Shown here piece by piece: positions 36,467 through 49,537 of a stretch of 64,000 bases of DNA. Positions within the stretch are counted from its first letter, which is position 1. Every line of letters starts with the position of its first letter. Both the position numbers and the translations under genes were made by a program. Source of the stretch: Epiperipatus broadwayi (Eukaryota > Onychophora > Udeonychophora > Euonychophora > Peripatidae); NCBI GenBank assembly GCA_028023455.1, contig JAQFVV010006246.1, positions 5,658,363 through 5,722,362 on the forward strand. Direction: 5' to 3'. The notes under the pieces are model-generated. The model had not been told where the DNA came from. It did no database searches and worked only from the letters and a program-made list of their open reading frames with translations.

Positions 36467-36470
36467 ATAA

Positions 36471-39438
36471 CAACTTTTCATTGTATGGGTCCTTAATTTT
36501 AGCGTATTAGATTTTATTATTAAAAAGATTGTTTTAACAAATATATAAATTGTCTTTGCCAATGTGCTTGTTTAATAGTTAAGCCCAGGGAAATTTCATA
36601 TAAAAGATTTAAGTGACAAAAAAACTAAATCACGATATTATTTTAGTTATTTATTTCAAAATAATGATGCAATGAGACAGATATTAGTGGGTCTACAGAT
36701 TCTGGTGCCCTTTTAAATAAATAAAAAACTGATTCTGCTGGTAATGAAAATCATAATAAAACATTAAGTCAGTTAATCAGGAAATATAACTATTTTTTTT
36801 ATAATTTGATTAACTAGAACTTTATACTGCATAAAATAAAGACTTAAATGAAAACGTTAAATGTTATAATACAGATATTGAGAAAACAAAATTTGGATAA
36901 CCTGTGATCATATTAGCATTTGATAGTAAAAGGTTTCTCTTGAAAAGTGGAAAGGCCTTCAAGAAAAATGTGATTCAATCTCCTTTAAAATTTGTATTCT
37001 AATATTTTATTTATATTTTTTTAAAATCCAGATTTTATTTTGATAAAAGTATTGTAATAAGGTCTGATTTGTCAACATTTTGCTTTTATTTTCAGGTTAT
37101 TGTTGATTAAATTGCAGCCAATTTTATGTGATTTATTGAAGTATAATTTATTGTATTTTTCTTTTTGCAAATACTTTTATTAATGCTGTTAAATTAATCG
37201 AATTCTGCACCATATGATAATAGATGACATTTTTCCTAACAATATTTTGATGAAATTTTGTTAATGTGATGTTGTTCTCTAAAATAAATCACTTAATGGT
37301 GATTAGTATAATTTACACTGGCTAATATTGGTTAATATTGTTTTACTATACAATCTTATTATATATATCATAAAATTTAAGTATATTAATCTATATATAT
37401 GAAGATATCAGTCATACTTAAAATGATTTAATATCAAGAACAAAATGAAAAAAACTATTCCAAGAATATCAGTAATGTTATATTCAACCATATGAACTCA
37501 TTAGATAATCCTACAGCTTCAAAGTAATTATAATTAACCTACAAATAAGAGCGTATATGAATATCCACATATACATATTTAAAGCACACTTTATTGATCT
37601 TTAATAAAAGATAGTCTGTATCTGATGTTAAAAGAGATTAAATAATTTTTAATCTGATAAGAGATGATGGATTATTTTATTATGTGAATATTTACTAAAA
37701 TGATTGGAATATATTCATTAAAATCCTAAGCAGATAGCGTAAATGATTAGATGTTGAGTTGATATGTTGAAATTCTTAGTTTGATTCCAGATGAGCCGTT
37801 TTATTGTTCAAGAGATTTTAATATTGTTTTCTAATGTTGTTTTAATGATGTCTAGATTGATATCCATAAAGTAAGAATCTCAACTGTAATCAAATATTAA
37901 TATCACATTGATGTTTCACATATGTTTACGTGAAGCTAAGTATATATGGAAGCGGTCATACATATACATGCATATATATGTGCTTCATGTATATATTGTT
38001 GCTATAAAGTTATAATATTAAGGCATTTTTTTAAAAAAATATATATATAAAAGAAATTTTAGTACAAAATTTAATGTTATGTGGGAGTAAAGGATGGTTC
38101 AAGTCAGCAAAAAATATTTAATTAATTAATTGAAATCAACTGATGTTAAAAGAATGTATGATTAAAATCTAATTTTGGAATTTATATTTTAGTGTATCAT
38201 TGTCATTATAGTAAAAAGTGACAAGAGACATGTAATTACTGTGGGGGGATTAAATAAAACCAAAGATATTCAGAATTTTTAAAAAAATGCAATTAGAAAA
38301 GTTTAAAATTAAACTAGATCAAGATTACGACCAGTAAGATTTTTTTAGATAGTAAAGAAAAGAATTTTATTTAAGTTTTAAAATTGATTAATTAATTTGG
38401 AGAACATATGGATGCATTTGTTTTGAGAGGGATATATATAGAGACAGGGAAGAAACAGTTTTTGTAATTTTTTTTAAGCTGTTATAGATTATGTTATGCC
38501 ATAGTCCGTGAGTAAAGTGCACGAATTTCTCAGAAGCATGAGTATGGACTCCCCAGTACTTATAGAATGCAATGCCGCTAAAGTCCTTACCTACAATTGA
38601 TGATCCAAGTTGCTTATATACCATGCCATTACCATCAAGAGGAATCCTCCCAGTATATAATGCCACCAAGTGACCAGCCAGCCAATATCTAAGAACACTA
38701 TTACAGAAGACCTATGAACTATACTGGGATGTTCAGCGTAGTATTTTATCACCTGTCAAAATCCTTAGCGAAGATCTGTTAAAATAGTGTATTGTTTTAA
38801 CTTTATACGTCTCTATAAATAGTTCTCATATCTTTAATATTCTGTTTTCTTTGCTGAGTAACTTATATTAATCTTTCTTGAAAATATGTATTCTTATTAT
38901 GTTATAAAATAAAATATTCTTATTGTATTAAAATGTTTTCTTATTGTAATATATAGATTTAATTAATTTGATATTTAAAGAGAGATTAAATATTGTAATA
39001 TATCCATATCCTTCTTAAACATGCTAGATTTATTAGTTAAGAATATAAATTTTAGTAAATATATTTCACTGACTAAAATATTTTGATGTTATCTAAAGAA
39101 AAGTCCAGTAATTAAATAAAAGCAAGATATTTAAATCATCTGTAAGTGATTCTAGTTTTTTTTTAAAGTTGTTATTCCAAAATTTATAAATTTTGCCATT
39201 AAGCGATTACAGATAGTTCATAAACAACTTTCAATTTTAAATAAAATTTAAGTTTGACCAAAGTAAAAGTTAAAACTTATTTGTAAAAGGGACATATATA
39301 TATACTGGTAGATATGATATTTTTAATTTTATAAAACTTTAATACAATTTAATGAAGATAAAACTTTATTTTCTTTTGACAAATATGTATACTATAGATA
39401 CGATAGTTTAATTCTATAAAACTTTTAATACAATTTAA
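36471..39438. other. A+T-rich stretch with one unassigned minus-strand frame
   Basis: Mostly featureless. At 38388-38669 (minus) a frame of 93 codons contains VALYTGRIPLDGNGMVYKQL and GIAFYKYWGVHTHASEKF. It is richer in G and C (about 38500-38690) than its surroundings and may be a fragment of a transposon or host exon. I do not recognise it, and no flanking repeat was seen. Confidence 0.4.
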
Positions 39439-39454
39439 TATATATATTATAATT

Positions 39455-39563
39455 TTTTTTTTTTTAAGTGTCATAGCATCGGCCGGGACACGAACCCGCA
39501 ACCCGGGCAACTGCCTGCAAGTGCAAGGCAGTCGCACTGACCTCTCGACCACCAATGCAAGAC
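39455..39563 (-). mobile_element. tRNA-derived SINE with 16-bp target duplication
   Basis: Read on the minus strand, the element has a tRNA-like head. It has an A-box-like TGGTGGTCGAGAGGTCAG, a B-box-like GGGTTCGTGTCCC, then CGGCCGATGCTATGACAC and a poly-A tail. It is flanked by TATATATATTATAATT (39439-39454 and 39564-39579). A second copy lies at 54049-54148. The body is only about 95 bases before the tail. LINE machinery would mobilise it, and transcription would be by RNA polymerase III from the internal boxes. Confidence 0.85.
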
Positions 39564-39579
39564 TATATATATTATAATT

Positions 39580-42189
39580 GTGAGTCTATCATATCAATAA
39601 TTACTTATATATGTAAGACCTATGGGGTGGATTTCTAATTAAATATGGAATAATTTTATCAGCAGAATTTTTTTTACATATATAATAATTACATAGGTCT
39701 TGATTTAGCCACAGGTAATAGACATTTGCATATTGTAATCTTATGACCTGACAGTTCATGTTTTATTTTATGTATATATTTAATTTTAAGACCAATTATT
39801 CGTTATTTTATAGACCAATTATTCGTTATTTTATATAAATTGGTATTTACTGGGTTGTCTAACTTCATATTTATTTTATTAATTCCCACAGCAGATGCAC
39901 ATTTGTGCTTTGGAGAAAATGGAACAGTGGGTCCTTTTTTTAAAATATAATCCACACAAATACAGGAATATTTCTTCTATTTCAGACCCAGAGGACCTTC
40001 ATTTTTGTATCACTAATTGGGCAGTGGATTGTTGCTGCCTGTTGGTGATTAATGATTAGGGAAAAGATGTTCATTCCTTCCTACCATGATCCATTTATTT
40101 CATAGACTTAGGTACAGCCTCGCAGAGGTGAGCATATCTTATCATTGGATTGTTTATTACTTTAGTAACCCAGTACTGCCTCCCTTGTGTATGTTAAAGC
40201 TTGATATTTAGTCATTGGCAGGTCATGATTATGAGAAGTATGCGATCATTTATTTTAACCAGGATCTTCTTAGAGTTAATTCACATGATTTTCTTGTATG
40301 CTTAATTTAGAATCAAGTGCCTGCTGAAGAGATATCTGACCTAGAGATCATCAAATCTACCATCCAAAATATATATTTGTGTATATTGAAATTCCTTGTA
40401 TATATACGATCACGAATTAAATGTCATGTAGTCCCATTTGTTATAGGTCTAGCAACAAATTAAGCAATATTCATTTCTCTTGTTTATAATTTTATTATTG
40501 GTAGTATTTGTATCTTATGTATATTGCATTGGCTATTTTCTTTGCCACAATGAAATCATATCATTATGATCTAGTTCTAAGAGTCTCTCTCTCTCCCTGA
40601 TCACTGAGTTAATTAAAATGAAACATTATTTGGCATTGGAATGAGTTGCAGTGGTATAAATCACCCTAATGGTGATTTTGCTGTTGCCATCTCATTCCGA
40701 CCATTACACTATATTGTACTGTATTTTTGGTACAATCTTTTGCATTAGCAATTTAGTAGTATAAATTATCAAATTACCAAAAAGAAAATCATTTTTCTTT
40801 TAAAATATTATCTGAATTATTTGTAGACAACATAGGTTATATATTTTTTTAAGTTAAAGTGATTAAAAAGAAGATTATAAAGAGAATAACAAAATGTTAC
40901 CTTGATTTTTGCTAAGGTAAGAAAATAAATTTTTATTGCAAAATTAATTGGAGTCACTTGAAAGTTGAAGTAATAGCATTCCATTGCCATCATCAAAGAT
41001 GGCCACCAAATGGGAAAAAAGATGACTTTGTGGCAAAATTACTTTAAATTTTATCAAAGTTAAAAGATGTCAACAAGATGTGCATGGCTGATTAAAATCA
41101 GGAAGAGGGTATACAAAGTAAATACATCATGCATCTTAGTCGATCTAGGTCTTCTAAAGAAAACAGCTTTATGTAGAATTGATTTTTCTATGAAGTCATA
41201 AAAATTGCACCAAGATACTCTCACCAGCATATTGAATCGTCGTAATATGTGTGAGCAGAGAAAGTTCATTTGCCAATGTTTCTTTCTTCCTGAAGTCTTA
41301 AAATGCTGAGAGTGAAACCATCGCTTATCTACAATGTGCGATAAGAGTATAATGGATCTTTCCCAGAAGAACAAAAACAGTCATGCATGGTAATCTACAT
41401 AATGTTATAAATTGAACAATTCAACTTGCTAGTAAGAGACTTTATTTCATAATTTAAGTGATCACTTTTTTAAACTATAAAAAAATAACAAATGGGTGTT
41501 GCATCAAACTATATGAAAAAAAGAATCTGAATCTTAGAAAACAATAGTGTTTAATACCCATTTGGATTTATTTGTTTTTATACTATTATTCTCTATTTAG
41601 TTTTTAAATATTCATAATTATAATTTAATAAATCATAGGAATATAACTTGTGTTGTTGTCTCTTTAAGTTTGTTATTAATAGGATACAATTATTTAAATT
41701 CAACAATTATTATTTTATCAAATAAATTGCTGATGCTGGATTAGAAAATACAATCCTTTGGGTGTGGCAAATAATTTTATAATAGTAACTAATAATGATG
41801 GGGGGGGGGGTTGGCCAGTGAATTCTTGTATAGAATTCTGTCACATTTCAAATAAATTAAAAAGCTGTTTTTTTTCCTCAATTTATTATTCAAGTTAAGT
41901 TACGTTAAACTGGTTGTATGATCAGAAAACATAACTGTGCTTGCTAAAATTATCTGACATATTCGAATAAGGGAATCAACAAATTGATTGTAATTTGGTC
42001 ACCGAGTATGAAGATCATAAATCATATAAACCCTAAGATACTGATGGATGGTACAATGTTGTCCAACATGAGTGTTTATGAGCCATAATGGTAACCCAGA
42101 TCATGAGATAAGAGTAGGGATTATAGAAGAATAAACACTTTAAAATAATAAAAAGAGTAGACAATGTGATTTGTGAATGGAATAGGGAG
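39580..42189. other. A+T-rich stretch, small repeats only
   Basis: Contains a 23-bp tandem pair (GACCAATTATTCGTTATTTT at 39790 and 39813) and a short hairpin (40638-40698, listed separately). A poly-G run lies at about 41801-41810. The frame at 41060-41374 (minus) has no recognised domain. Confidence 0.45.
40638..40698. repeat. Short hairpin with 28-base imperfect arms
   Basis: GGAATGAGTTGCAG... pairs with ...GCCATCTCATTCC around a five-base loop (CTAAT). The outer eight and inner eight base pairs are perfect and the middle has bulges. The size is that of a small precursor hairpin, but no conservation data are available. Confidence 0.5.
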
Positions 42190-43060
42190 ACGATAAATTT
42201 TGCATCACAAGAATGCCCAAAACTACAATACAGATTAATGATATGGAAATGTATGCATTGTTTGATTTGGGTAATCAAATATCAGTCATATCCAAGACTG
42301 TATACAGACACATGATGCAACAGCTCCTGATAAAAAGGTCCAACTAGTAATGAAACAGGTGTGGGTATGAATAAGGGTAGGAAAAACAGATATCCAACAT
42401 ATTTTGCTGATATTGAAGGGACTTATATATAATGTAATATTAGGATAAGACTTCATACACAAAACAAGGGTCTGATCAACTATAAGGAAGACAATATCAC
42501 ATGTGAAGGAGATCAAAGGAAAGAACATTGTTGAGATAAGTATGTAGTATCCAACATAAGACAGAAAGGATACAAGCAGAAATTTGGAGCAAGGGGAAAA
42601 CAGATAAAGGGGAATGGGAAAAACATTGAAAGAATTATTAGAGATGTAGTGCAAATTTTTCGGATAGGCTGGAGATAATTAAGGCATGGGAACACCAAAT
42701 TAAGATTATCGATGGCATACCATATCAAGCATGATCTTACCCAAGCACGATCTTGTCCTGTATCTTATCAATATAGAACATAGGTTGAAAAACAATTGTC
42801 AACAATGAAAGAATGGGGGATTATAGTGAAGAGATCATTGCCATATAACAACCCATTAATAATAGTAAAAATAAAAGATGGGTCAGTAAGACTATGCCTA
42901 GATGCTAGGAAGTTGAATAGGATTATCTTGCCCAATCAGAACATCTTTCCCCTATAAACAAATTATTCAACAGGTTCCACAATAAATAAATTTTTTTGAT
43001 GTTTGTCACTTATTGGCAGATCAAACTATATCCACCAGAATAATTTTTTATCCTATATTG
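42190..43060 (+). pseudogene. Ty3/Gypsy pol relic: protease and start of RT
   Basis: A retropepsin-like site reads ALFDLGNQISVIS at 42255 on (DLG in place of the usual DTG), with the second conserved part IYNVILG near 42427. Then an RT N-terminal region, 42783-42950, reads PYNNPLIIVKIKDGSVRLC followed by LDARKLNRIILPNQN. A YWQIKLYPPE piece follows in another frame (about 43010-43040). Several stops and frameshifts are present, and catalytic YxDD, RNase H and integrase are missing. No LTRs were found beside it. It is not obviously the partner of the giant-LTR element. Confidence 0.8.
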
Positions 43061-46000
43061 TCCTACCCTATATTCGTAAACTAGTTTCAAACTTTTGGCT
43101 TTTCTGGTAGGGTATCATTTACCTCTGTTATTCTATCAAAGTATCAACTCAAACTGAAAAACATAAAAAATATTTTCAATCTTAGCCCACTTGTTTGTAA
43201 AGTCATATAGATCTGAAGCCACTTGAGTTTTTATATATTATGGTGCCCTTAGTTTTTAACATAGTCACCTCTTTTGTAGTTAGTATTTGGTATAAATCAA
43301 TAAAATATCACATGACTATCACAACTTTAACTTATATATTGCTCTTTTAGCAACACACATCCGCCCCCCTTCTATGCCACTTATTGTAAACTTTAGTAAT
43401 AATTCCATGCTGTTCTATAACTGACAGCTAAGTGATAGCTGCCAGAAGGAAGATGCACTAAATCCTAGAAGTCCAGGCACATTGTTCCAAAATCCAAAGC
43501 TCTTAACTGATGAAAACCAAAAGTTTGAAACTAGTCTGGAGATACTAAATAGGACTGCACAGGGTATGCATTTATTAAGCATTATTATCTGGCAATCACT
43601 GTTTACTAAAGCTTATAGTAAGTGACATAGATATGGTGAAAGAAAAAAATATATTCTGCTAAAACAGCAGTATGTAAGTTAGTGTCATGTGATAGATTTT
43701 ATTGGTTATGTTTTTGTTTTTCCGTTTATCTTCATTGATGTAATAAATTTATTCCATCAGTTGATCGAATCAGTAAACAAATATGCATTTTTTAACTGTT
43801 TGAATCTCATTATAATAGTTATTACAACTATTAATTTATATCAAATCTCATAAACTTAGTCCTAATAAAACGCAGACTGTTTATACATATATCTAGTTTA
43901 AAAAAATCAAAAGTATTTAAATATAAGTTTTGATTATAAAAATATGTTTATAAAAACATATTTATATATAAAAGGAAACTCATGTTGTAACGAATTAATA
44001 AGAATGGAGAAGGGGGTGCATTTCTAACCAGGATAGAGGATTAAATTTTTTTTCTTTGGAAAAACTATTAAATAAATTTAGTTTAAACAACATATATTAT
44101 TTCACAAATAAAAATATAAGAAAATAATTATTTTAAGTTGTAATGTTTTGCAATTAAGATATCTGTTCTTTTTTAATTCGAAAATGTTTTTATTTAATTT
44201 TCTGAGAAACACTAAAATATTTTCTATCATTTAATATAATTTATCCTATTTTAGTAATAAAATAATAATTATTAAATATTTTAATGTAATTTATTTTATT
44301 AAATTGACTTATATTGCCAGCACTCAATGACTAAATTTTATTATTTAAGCAGTACTAACTTTTTTTATTAACATTGTATAATATTCAATACGTGCAAAAA
44401 TATCATTCAATAAATATAAAAACACACTAGGGTTTAGATTATTTAACAGTTCTCTGTATAGACTTAAACAGAAAAAATAGAGACGTGCTATAATTTGAAT
44501 ATTGCCTAATTTTAAAATTTTTATATAAATTCTATTCTATTTATATAATTATACATTACATATTATATGTCTTAATATTGAATATTTTATGTTGAGATAT
44601 TTAATATAATATACACATAAATGGATTTAGTTAGTGCTGGGCCAATTGGATATTTTTTTTCAAAGTCCATCAAAAATAGCTTATATATAAAATCTCTATT
44701 TTTTTTGTTATCTGATTGGTGAATGAATGTTTGTCTGATGTCACATTCTATTTTATATCTACTATGTTTTTGCAAAGAAAATAATTTCACCATTAAATAA
44801 AAAGCATTGGGAAAAAATCAATAGGAGTGCTTTTAACTCCAGAGATATAGGATATATATTTTATAGTAAAAATTCCCATCCAGCTGCAGAAACAGCCACA
44901 AATGCCGATTCATAGTGCTCTGTGCTTTCATGGTTGGTCAATCCCCTAATAGTTGATGAACTACACACTTAGCAATGTTTAATGAACTTTTATAAATTAG
45001 CAATGTTTAATTAAAAAACATATTTACATTAAATCTTATAAAAAATTGTTAAAGCAACCAATTAAAACAAAATATTACAAACATATTTAATAAATAAATG
45101 ACTGGTGTTTTTGTATTCTGACATTAATAAATGGTCACTATTAATGAAGCTAAAAAAACTTATGATTAGTCATGACCGTCTGTCTATTGGCAAAAAAAAA
45201 AAAAATTATTCAGAAAGTGCTCCAGTAAATATATATTTGAAGCCATAAAGCTAGCAAATATAAGATATATTTAAAAATGTAAATTTTAATTTAGCTTTAT
45301 TAAAATTCAGAAATTTATTTATATACTATTAAAAGGTTTTGTTTAATTTACATTAAATTTAAAAAAAAATTGTTAAAGCAACCAATTATTAAAAAAACGA
45401 TTGACCGAAAGCCTGGAGTTTTTGTATTCCACTATAACAACTGTCTTTCAGACCATTATACAATTCTCACATTTAAAATGTTTTATTTAATTTACATTAA
45501 ATCTTTAAAAAAATTTGTTAGAGCAACCAATTAAGAAAAACCAAGAGTCTTTACAAGGTCGGATACATCTGGTGTATAATTAAATATAATAAACATTTTT
45601 AAATAAATACAAATTTTTTAATTTAAAAAAGAATAATTGAATAGTATAATAGTTTAAATGAAATATATATAATAAATATATAGAGGAACAATATAAAATA
45701 ATATTTAAAAATTATATTTTCTAGCTTTTTGTTTGCAGAAGTATTCTAAAATTAATTAAAATCTAGTTGCTATACTTCTTAATTTTAAGTGGTAAGTATT
45801 GTTAAACTGGTTAATCTGTCATTGAAGATCTTAGGTAATTTTTTATTTGTTTCAAAGTCATTACAGTGCATTTTTTAATTATCTGCTGCTGTGCAAGTGT
45901 GTAGATGACAATTTGCAGTTAACTCAAAGAGACTATATATAATACATATGGGAATAGTTGGCGGAAATAGCTGTGCAGTTAATCAACTCTCGCAGCATGG

Positions 46001-47689
46001 AATATAGATAACTGATTGGATACAATTGGTTCAATTGATATATCTGGCCTGAACATATATACAAATATGTAAATATAATAGAATTAAATTGATATAAAAT
46101 TAGACACAATATACAATTTTTTAATGTATGTTTTTGAAAAGAATTGAACAATCAAAAAACATTGATATTATTTAATAAAATTTGAACGTTGCAAAAATTA
46201 ATTATAAAAAGGAAATAATAGTGTACTACTAAATGCAAATATAATTTATGGATTATCAACTTTATTGATTTAAATAATACTTTTTATAAAGTGAAATAAA
46301 AACTAGTTGATAAAATAAAATACATTTATTTTTAAATTTATTATTACAAGAGTGTATTAAATAAAATCAAGAAAATAATATATTTTTTAATAAAAATAAT
46401 TTATTTGTCAAGAACAGTATTAATTGTTTAACAAAAAATATATATTGATAACAAATAAAATGTATGTAGAAATGCAAATCTGTAACAAATATTTACATTT
46501 ATTTTTCAGTTTACAATGTCTATACTTATTCTTGAATTTATGTTCATTTTTATTTCATATATATTTTGTTTATGAATTACTTTTTGCTTTCTTTTATTTG
46601 ATATATATTTTTTATTATAAAGTATATCTTATTTTCATTTTATTTAATATATACTTGTAACAATATATTTAAAAATAAATGCAAATATTTCTTAAGGATT
46701 TTTATTTTTCGTTTATTTGTCATCAGTGTATTTTTTTGTAAGATAAATGATATTGTTTTTGGTCAAAAAATACTAATTTCAAAATCTGTTGTTCCTTGAC
46801 TTTATTTAATATATTCTTTTGATAATAAATTCAATAATAAATGTGAACATTAATTTTTTATTCATTAGTTTTTTTTCCTGTGGTAAATACTATGTAATTC
46901 CATTAAGTAGATAGACCATTGCTATGTTAACATCATTTACTAAATATTTAAGAACTAAATTTGGCCCCTTTTTTGCCTTTTTAACTGAAATATTGTTCTA
47001 TCTTATATTAAAATATATTTCTTTGTATAATAAAAATTAAAATGATTTTAATAGAATGATGTAGAAGTTATTGCATTTTATATGTTGGAATATATTATTA
47101 TCAACAAAAAATTTAGCTAAAATTTGCAACATATTTTAAATATTAATTATTGTTTATATCCATAAATTTCCTAAAGTAATACCGTCTACTTTATTCTATG
47201 TTTTTTTTTTACTTTTAAGTAATGTTAAATTTTATTTACCTGATTATATTTTCATATAAAAAAAAGTTGCATACAATGTACTAATTTAAATTCTTTTTTA
47301 GTGATAAAAATCCATTTTTTATAATTATATTTTTAAATTAATGGTTTTATGCAAATTACAATAAACAATTTATAATAAAAACATTTTTTAAAATCATTTT
47401 TGGTAGAGAATTTTTATTAATTTTAAAATCATTTTTGGTAGAGAATTTTTATTAATAGTTTTCCAATTATTTGTTTAATTATTGACTGATTAAAAAAAAA
47501 TGTCGGTATGAGAGGGGGGGATGGTGCTTTTAGAATTTACAGCATATATAATGAATTTTAAAAAATTGCTGACAAGTTCTATTAATGCTATTGAAACTAT
47601 TAATAAGTATACTTTTTTTAAAATATCAAAATGTGTTATAATGAAAATTGATATATATATATGTATATTAAAAATCACTTTGAAAAATG
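43061..47689. other. A+T-rich stretch with scattered decayed repeats
   Basis: Two short inverted pairs interleave at 43078-43630 (ACTAGTTTCAAACTTTTGG at 43080 against its complement at 43517; a second pair at 43374 and 43604). A motif with TTACATTAAAT and GTTAAAGCAACCAATTA recurs three times at 45020-45535. A 35-bp tandem pair lies at 47390-47459. Open frames here are short and of simple composition. No gene is supported. Confidence 0.5.
45020..45540. repeat. Three-copy decayed repeat, about 45-base core
   Basis: Cores at about 45022-45066, 45345-45390 and 45487-45535 share TTACATTAAAT...AAAATTGTTA(A/G)AGCAACCAATTA. The first two are each followed by a GGxGTTTTTGTATTC segment, so a longer unit was once duplicated. 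Confidence 0.65.
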
Positions 47690-49078
47690 GGTTGTTTTAC
47701 AATAGCGCGTTGAAACCGCCGGAGGGCGGGGTTGGTTTGTAAACAAAGATAAATATAATGTTGCTGGAGCCGGGTTTCTTTTTTTTTTTTTTTTGGTCGA
47801 CTTTGGTTTTTTATTTTTTGTTTATCACATTTATAAAAGTAATATCAAATCAAATTTTTTCAACACAACCAAAAAAAAAAAAAACCTGACAAATGCATAA
47901 AAAAAATTACAAATAAATGAATTTACAAAAAAGTACTTAATTTTTTTTTTTTGATTCTTTTCATTATTTATATTTTCAAAGGGGCCGGGTTTTTTTTTTC
48001 CGTCTATGTATTTTTTTGGTTGTTGTTGTTTATCACATTTAAAAAGTACGGCGGCTATCAAATCGATTTTGGCACACCCCCCCCCAAAAAAAAAAAAAAA
48101 CATTGATTAAAAATTGAATTTTAAAAAGTAGTTACCAATTTTTTGTTTGCTTTTTATTCTTCTCATTTTTAAACCCTTCTATTTTTGGTTCGGTATTGTA
48201 CGAGAAAAAAATCAGTCAATTTAACTTCTTTTTTTTTGTTTTGTTTTATTTTAATAAATTATAAATAAATCTATTGTCCATTTAACGTTAACATTTACAA
48301 GCCAAAGTCCAACTTTGGGAGAGGGGGGAAAGGGATGGGGGAGGGTGTTTCCAATTGCTAACAGAATGGAATGCCAACAACTCGAAGGTTGACCAAGTTT
48401 TGATGGTAATTCCCCCCAAACCATCAATATATACAGCAATTAAAAGCAACTTTTTGGGCTCTTCAGGAAAACAAAAAAAACAAAAAACAGCAGGTATGCA
48501 GCTTCAAGCTTGTTTTGTTTGATAACCTGGTTCCAGCAGCTGTTCGATTAATCAGCTCGCAATTGTTCTCACACAAAACGTGACTTAAAGCGTGATTTGA
48601 TAGGAATCGCGCTTTGAACTACACTTTGCCCATTTTTTCGGCAGGAAATGGGGGCTAGGCAAGCATGAGACTCTGCTGATAATTGTTTGTAGCCCTTCCT
48701 AAAACATGCAAGATAGAGGGGGAAGTGGTGTTAATGAATATTAAAATAGTTTTGACAATCGGAATTCCAGCCACCCTCAGACAATACTGTAACCAAAAGA
48801 GAAATGTGATCGCACATCCAAAATGTTTAGCACAAATCTGAGCTGTAAGCTGACATGATAGCTTCTGCGGCAGATTGGCTAAATGTCATGTTTCTGTGCA
48901 TTAGCGTAGAAATAAATACAGCAGCCGGTACCCCCCCTATCAACGGACTATTTATAGGCTTACATTAGAAATAGAATGTTCGATAGTGGCGGAGGAGGCC
49001 ACCTAAACGGCATATTTCTGTGCACTATCATAGAAATAATGCCCTCCGGTGGTTTCAACACGCTATTGTAAAACAACC
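47690..49078. mobile_element. Non-autonomous DNA transposon, 38-bp terminal inverted repeats
   Basis: Termini 47690-47727 and 49041-49078 are inverted copies starting GGTTGTTTTACAATAGCG and ending CCGGAGGGC, with two mismatches in 38. Flanks GAAAAATG (47682-47689) and AAAAAATG (49079-49086) agree at 7 of 8 bases, a likely 8-bp target duplication. The right third is clearly less A+T-rich. The left third has long homopolymers and an internal duplication of about 210 bp (GGGTTT/TTGTTTATCACATTT landmarks at about 47772/47819 and 47986/48027). A subterminal motif TTTCTGTGCA...TAGAAATAA occurs twice near the right end. No transposase is encoded. The superfamily is unassigned, though the target size suggests hAT-like or a related group. 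Confidence 0.85.
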
Positions 49079-49537
49079 AAAAAATGTAGTTATTAAAATA
49101 CTAGCTTAGTTTAATTTTAACTGAAAACAGGAGATAGAAATTAGGAAAAGGGGAGACATAATACTCATGTATATAATTTTATCTGAAAATAAAATTATTT
49201 CTTTGTTTTTGTATTTAAATTAAATTGGATTTTTTTTCTAAAAAAAATTATACGATAGCCTTTTATGTTACGATTTGCTGCTAGCCAGTAACTTTGATAA
49301 AATTATTTTTTTTTGGAAATTTATATATTCTTGTGAGCTTATATAGATTGCTCCCTTCTTATGTTACCTTGATATATATAAATTCATACTTATGTAAAAA
49401 TATGTGATATATGTATAGTTTACATAATCGATGCCAAACATTTACTTTAATGTTGTACTGCAGAAAATTTGGAACCTGTCAATTAAACTATAGTAATTTG
49501 CTATTTAGATATATATTGAACAAATAATGAAGATAAA

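Noticed and set aside
39468-39556. Possible tRNA gene
   Set aside because: The A- and B-box-like parts are present, but there is no closing acceptor stem. The copy has poly-A and target duplications, so it is a SINE.
43078-43630. Two inverted pairs read as transposon ends
   Set aside because: The pairs interleave instead of nesting and no target duplication was found, so no single element explains them.
47831-48103. 90-codon minus-strand frame
   Set aside because: Made of homopolymer runs within a non-coding transposon.
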